Assembly (NCBI GenBank): GCA_946887295.1 | Contig: CAMPKP010000063.1 | Coordinates: 1 to 17,207 of the forward strand | Direction: 5' to 3' | Length of the DNA stretch: 17,207 nt | Origin: an uncultured Gemmatimonadota bacterium | GTDB taxonomy: Bacteria; Gemmatimonadota; Gemmatimonadetes; Gemmatimonadales; GWC2-71-9 | Made by a program: the position numbers and the translations under genes | Shown here: in pieces, positions 14,373-17,207 of the stretch | Layout of the letters: the number at the start of each line of letters is the position of its first letter | Position numbering within the stretch: the stretch's first letter is position 1 | The notes under the pieces: generated by a model | Databases searched by the model: none | Seen by the model: only the letters and a program-made list of their open reading frames with translations | Told to the model about the DNA's origin: nothing

Positions 14373-14378
14373 TAGATT
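14373..14378 (+). promoter_or_regulatory. -10 box 6 nt upstream of hemW
   Basis: TAGATT is followed by CCCCCG and then the GTG start, the layout of a leaderless transcript. No ribosome-binding site precedes the GTG. No -35 match was seen at 16-18 bp. Confidence 0.4.
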
Positions 14379-14384
14379 CCCCCG

Positions 14385-15485
14385 GTGCACGTCTACTTCC
14401 ACGTCCCCTTCTGCGCCCGGCGCTGCAGCTACTGCGACTTCGCGATCGCGGTCCGCCGTCAGGTCCCCTCCACGGCCTACGCCGATGCCGTCCTCCGCGA
14501 ATGGGCCGGCCGGCAGAGTCCCGAGGTCTGGTCGGAGTCGCCGCTGGTGGCGTCGGTGTACTTCGGAGGTGGGACGCCGTCGCTGATCGAGCCTGCCGCG
14601 ATCGGCCGGATCCTCGAGCGGATCGCCGCCGATCGGCCCCTGGCGGCCGGCGCGGAAGTGACGCTGGAGGCAAACCCCGACGACGTCACGCCGCAGGCCG
14701 CGCGAGCCTGGAGGGGCGCGGGGGTCAACCGGGTGTCGCTCGGCGCCCAATCCTTCGACCCGAAAGTGCTCGCCTGGATGCACCGGACGCACTCGGCGGA
14801 GCAGGTCGACGCGGCGGTGGAGGCGCTCCGGGATGCCGGGATCGCCGAGCTGTCGCTCGATCTCATTTTCGGGCTGCCGGCCTCACTGGGCCGCGACTGG
14901 GGGGCCGACCTGAACCGCGCCCTCGCGCTCCGCCCCGATCACCTCTCGCTGTACGGCCTCACCATCGAGGATCACACCCCTCTGGCCCGATGGACTGCCC
15001 GCGGCGAGATGGCGCCGGTGGACGAGGACCGGTACGCCGCCGAGTTCCTGGAGGCCGACACCGCCCTCGGCCAGGCCGGTTTCGAGCACTACGAGGTGTC
15101 CAATTACGCGCTCCCCGGCCGGCGGGCGCGGCACAACAGCGCCTACTGGCGCCGGGCCCCATTCATCGGGCTCGGCCCCTCCGCCCACAGCGGCCGGGGC
15201 TCCGCCCGGCGCTGGAACCTTCGGGAGTGGACAGCCTACGAGCGGGCCGTGGCTGCCGGCGAGAGCCCGACCGCCGGGGCCGAGGAGCTCGACGATGAGG
15301 CGGTCGGACTGGAGGAGCTCTATCTGGGGCTTCGCACGCGGGACGGGGTGTCGGCCGACCGGCTCCCACAGGATACCGTGCGCGCCTGGATCGGCTCCGG
15401 CTGGGCGACGCTGTCCGGAGGTACGCTCCGCCTGACCGCCGAAGGGTGGCTCCGGCTCGATGCCCTCACTGCTGCCGCGAGGTAG
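14385..15485 (+). CDS. hemW: HemW-type radical SAM protein
   Basis: The 366-aa radical SAM protein has C10-x3-C14-x2-C17 (PFCARRCSYCDF), the 4Fe-4S and SAM site, followed by VYFGGGTPSL (58-67), EANPDD, NRVSLGAQSF, LDLIFGLP and, near the C-terminus of the core, HNSAYW (250-255) and GLGPSAHS. These mark the HemW/HemN-like group; HemW is a heme chaperone rather than a coproporphyrinogen dehydrogenase. The length fits HemW (about 370-390) and the N-terminal extension of true HemN is lacking. The start is GTG (14385-14387), 38 bp after dprA. Its last 20 bp overlap the convergent copper-storage gene. Confidence 0.93.
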   Translation: MHVYFHVPFCARRCSYCDFAIAVRRQVPSTAYADAVLREWAGRQSPEVWSESPLVASVYFGGGTPSLIEPAAIGRILERIAADRPLAAGAEVTLEANPDDVTPQAARAWRGAGVNRVSLGAQSFDPKVLAWMHRTHSAEQVDAAVEALRDAGIAELSLDLIFGLPASLGRDWGADLNRALALRPDHLSLYGLTIEDHTPLARWTARGEMAPVDEDRYAAEFLEADTALGQAGFEHYEVSNYALPGRRARHNSAYWRRAPFIGLGPSAHSGRGSARRWNLREWTAYERAVAAGESPTAGAEELDDEAVGLEELYLGLRTRDGVSADRLPQDTVRAWIGSGWATLSGGTLRLTAEGWLRLDALTAAAR

Positions 15486-15819
15486 CCCCCGCCATCTCCC
15501 GGCAGGTCTCGGCGCACCGGCGGCAGATCTCGGCACAGGCCGCCATGTGGGGGTCCTCGCCGTGCCGGTCGCATTCGTCGGCGCAGCGCTCGCAGACCGC
15601 CGCACAGGCGGCACAGGTCTCACCGTGCAGGTCCGAGCCCCGGATCATGAAGTCGGCGGAAGTCTGGCAGATCTCGGCGCAGTCGAGCAGGAGTCTCAGA
15701 TGGGCGCCCTCGATGCGGGCCTCTCCCCCGAAGTGGCGCGCGGCGGTCTCCAGGCAGATGCGGTGGCAGCGCACGCAGTTCTCGATGCACTGCTCGATGG
15801 AATGGATGGTCTGTGCCAT
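15466..15819 (-). CDS. csp: Cysteine-rich four-helix copper-storage-type protein (DUF326/Csp)
   Basis: The 117-aa cytoplasmic protein (no signal peptide) has 15 cysteines in the spacing C-x3-C-x2-C-x3-C along helices: C11, C15, C18, C22, C47, C51, C69, C72, C76, C79, C83, C95, C99, C102 and C106. This matches the DUF326 four-helix-bundle family that includes Csp3, which stores many Cu(I) ions with cysteine thiols inside the bundle. Absence of a leader points to the Csp3-like cytosolic group. The ATG (15817-15819) has GGAG 7 nt upstream, and the strongest promoter of the window precedes it. It overlaps the end of hemW by 20 bp, convergently. Metal identity is inferred. Confidence 0.9.
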   Translation of the reverse strand: MAQTIHSIEQCIENCVRCHRICLETAARHFGGEARIEGAHLRLLLDCAEICQTSADFMIRGSDLHGETCAACAAVCERCADECDRHGEDPHMAACAEICRRCAETCREMAGATSRQQ

Positions 15820-15869
15820 AAATGAGCTCCGGCTGCTGCTGAGGTTCGTTGGTGACGGTCCCGGCTGCG

Positions 15870-15898
15870 AGGGTAGGAATCCGCTTTGCCGGTGTCAA
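15870..15898 (-). promoter_or_regulatory. Strong sigma70-type promoter of csp
   Basis: Minus-strand TTGACA (15893-15898), exactly 17 bp, TACCCT (15870-15875). The -35 is a perfect consensus. The predicted start near 15863 gives a leader of about 44 nt. The 17-bp spacer argues against a MerR-type (CueR) switch, which needs 19-20 bp. Confidence 0.7.
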
Positions 15899-15919
15899 GC
15901 GGCGGGGTCACCCGGAGCC

Positions 15920-15948
15920 TTCGCACGGCACTCTAAGTCGGTTAAATT
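15920..15948 (+). promoter_or_regulatory. Promoter of hrcA, leaderless layout
   Basis: TTCGCA (15920-15925), 17-bp spacer, TAAATT (15943-15948), then 7 nt to the ATG of hrcA. No ribosome-binding site fits. No CIRCE inverted repeat (TTAGCACTC-N9-GAGTGCTAA) is present; only one GCACTC half-site-like string occurs in the spacer. Confidence 0.55.
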
Positions 15949-15955
15949 CCGCGCG

Positions 15956-16993
15956 ATGACGGCACCGGAACAACTGAGCGAGCGGGAGCTCCGAGTCCTC
16001 GAAGCGGTCGTCCAGACCTACATCGAGACCGCCGAGCCCGCCGGGAGCCAGACCATTGCCCGGCGGTTCGGGCTGGGCGTCTCCCCCGCCACGATCCGGA
16101 GCACGATGAGCGATCTGGAGGAGAAGGGGTACCTCTTTCATCCCCACACCTCCGCCGGCCGGATCCCGACCGACCGGGCATACCGGATCTACGTCAACAC
16201 CATCATGCGCCTCGCGCCGCTGACCGACGAGGCGCGGCAGACCCTGAGAAGCGAGCTGTCCGGCTCGCGGAACGCGGTCGAAGAGATCGTCCGGCGGGCC
16301 GCGCAGGTTCTGGGGGTGCTGACCCAGGAGCTGGGCGTGGCGGTCGCGCCGGCGCTGGACGAGCTGGTGCTGGAGCGCCTGGAGCTGGTCCCGGTCTCCA
16401 GTGAGCGGCTGCTGCTGGTGTTCAACCTCCGGAGCGGGGTGCTGCGGACCATCTTCGTGGAAGTGCCGGCCAGGGTCTCCGCCGCCGCCGTGCAGGAGGT
16501 CGCCCGGATCCTCAACGAGCGGCTGTCGGGACTCAACCTGCGGCGCATCCGGGAAACCATCGGCGAGCGGCTCCGCGACGCCGCGGTGCCGAGCGGCGAG
16601 GGCGAGCTGCTCAACATCTTCGTGGCGGAGCGGGAGGAGATCTTCGACCTCTCCACTCAGCCCGGCTCGGTGGTGCTCGGCAGCGCGCAGATGCTGGCCG
16701 ACCAGCCGGAGTTCGCCTCGAACACCCGCATGCGCGACCTGCTCCGGCTCACCGAGGGACACGATCTCCTCCGGGAGGCCCTCGCCGGCCGCCGGCGGCT
16801 CGGGCTCTCCATCACCATCGGGACCGAGAATCCCGATTCGCGCCTGAGCGACTTCACGCTGGTCACCTCGTCCTATCAGGCGGGCGAGCTCAAGGGGGTC
16901 ATCGGAGTGATGGGGCCGACCCGGATGCCGTACGACAAGATCATCGGGCTGGTGGAGCACACCAGCCGCATGGTGGAAGGACTGCTGGAGTGA
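15956..16993 (+). CDS. hrcA: Heat-inducible transcription repressor HrcA
   Basis: The 345-aa repressor of chaperone genes has an N-terminal winged helix (about 5-80: [59 protein letters not shown], then [10 protein letters not shown]), a central GAF-like domain with the variable insert (about 105-310) and the typical C-terminal [20 protein letters not shown] (about 319-338). All conserved blocks are present and the length is normal. HrcA usually binds CIRCE and needs GroEL to fold. The ATG at 15956-15958 follows a -10 box by 7 nt. Its stop overlaps the dnaJ GTG (GTGA). Neither grpE nor dnaK lies between. Very secure. Confidence 0.96.
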   Translation: MTAPEQLSERELRVLEAVVQTYIETAEPAGSQTIARRFGLGVSPATIRSTMSDLEEKGYLFHPHTSAGRIPTDRAYRIYVNTIMRLAPLTDEARQTLRSELSGSRNAVEEIVRRAAQVLGVLTQELGVAVAPALDELVLERLELVPVSSERLLLVFNLRSGVLRTIFVEVPARVSAAAVQEVARILNERLSGLNLRRIRETIGERLRDAAVPSGEGELLNIFVAEREEIFDLSTQPGSVVLGSAQMLADQPEFASNTRMRDLLRLTEGHDLLREALAGRRRLGLSITIGTENPDSRLSDFTLVTSSYQAGELKGVIGVMGPTRMPYDKIIGLVEHTSRMVEGLLE

Positions 16994-17207
16994 GCGATTT
17001 CTACACGCTGCTGGGCGTGCCCCGCGACTGCTCCGAGGCCGAGGTCAAGAAGGCCTATCGGAAGCTCGCGATGGAATACCACCCCGACCGGAACTCGGCT
17101 CCCGAAGCCGAGGCCCGGTTCAAGGAGATCACCGAGGCGTACGAAGTGCTCCGGGATCCCCAGAAGCGCGCGGCCTACGACCGTTACGGCAAGGCGGGGG
17201 TGGGGGC
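16990..17207 (+). CDS. dnaJ: DnaJ co-chaperone, 5' part (cut by window end)
   Basis: The first 72 residues of a J-domain protein are visible: [33 protein letters not shown] with the catalytic [20 protein letters not shown] and AYDRYGKAG, which stimulate DnaK ATPase. The sequence ends as the glycine-rich linker would begin, so it cannot be told whether the zinc-binding region of true DnaJ follows or whether it is a CbpA type. The start is GTG (16990-16992), 4 bp inside hrcA. Confidence 0.9.
   Translation, partial: MSDFYTLLGVPRDCSEAEVKKAYRKLAMEYHPDRNSAPEAEARFKEITEAYEVLRDPQKRAAYDRYGKAGVG

Noticed and set aside
15466..15898. CueR/MerR-type copper-responsive promoter for csp
   Set aside because: The spacer is 17 bp, not the 19-20 bp these regulators need, and no MerR dyad is seen.
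15920..15955. CIRCE element upstream of hrcA
   Set aside because: Only one GCACTC string is found and no GAGTGC arm at the required distance.
1..17207. CRISPR array, insertion sequence, prophage or integrase
   Set aside because: No regularly spaced repeats, transposase or integrase motifs were seen. The only tandem repeat is the two-copy 18-bp unit at 6651-6686.

Overview
The window is high-GC DNA with strong G/C preference at third codon positions. It looks like a free-living Gram-negative bacterium: it carries a heptose-7-phosphate kinase gene, a Wzi-like outer-membrane barrel gene and signal peptides. The gene order (CMD-like gene, obg, dprA, hemW, csp, hrcA, dnaJ) and the HrcA and Obg sequences fit a Gemmatimonadota-type soil bacterium. 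That placement is my inference and no marker here proves it.

Layout. (1) 1-760: a 3' gene end, a convergent single-domain response regulator, then tRNA-Val(CAC) at 760-833. (2) 833-3165: a coding-like remnant behind the tRNA, a minus-strand pair (triple-BON protein and PsiE), and a divergent plus-strand pair (XRE-like HTH protein and DUF5335 protein). (3) 3224-7645: a signalling block with a membrane hybrid histidine kinase overlapping an HD-GYP response regulator (c-di-GMP hydrolysis type), a small exported protein, and another single-domain receiver. The non-coding DNA here holds tandem palindromic repeats and an operator-like inverted repeat. (4) 7891-8976: an unrecognised 361-aa protein behind a hairpin-rich leader. 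(5) 8973-11515, minus: a Wzi-like porin-fold protein and the heptose kinase, overlapping by ATGA (cell envelope). (6) 11580-14346, plus: CMD-fold protein, obg and dprA, each start overlapping the previous stop. (7) 14385-17207: hemW, a convergent cysteine-rich copper-storage-type protein, then hrcA overlapping a truncated dnaJ.

How the genes work together. Regions 1-3 look like an environmental sensing and stress module: sensor kinase, c-di-GMP output, loose receivers, phosphate-starvation-type and BON proteins. Regions 5-7 are mostly housekeeping: envelope sugar synthesis, ribosome-associated GTPase, DNA uptake processing, heme chaperone, metal storage and heat-shock control.

Most notable observations. 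A textbook intrinsic-terminator shape (10-bp perfect stem plus T5) lies inside the start of dprA. Four genes have a -10-like box only 6-9 nt upstream of the start codon, suggesting leaderless transcripts. hrcA runs directly into dnaJ with no grpE and no CIRCE. The 361-aa protein and the XRE-DUF5335 pair are the best candidates for undescribed biology. I did not find a convincing novel multi-gene defence or biosynthetic system.
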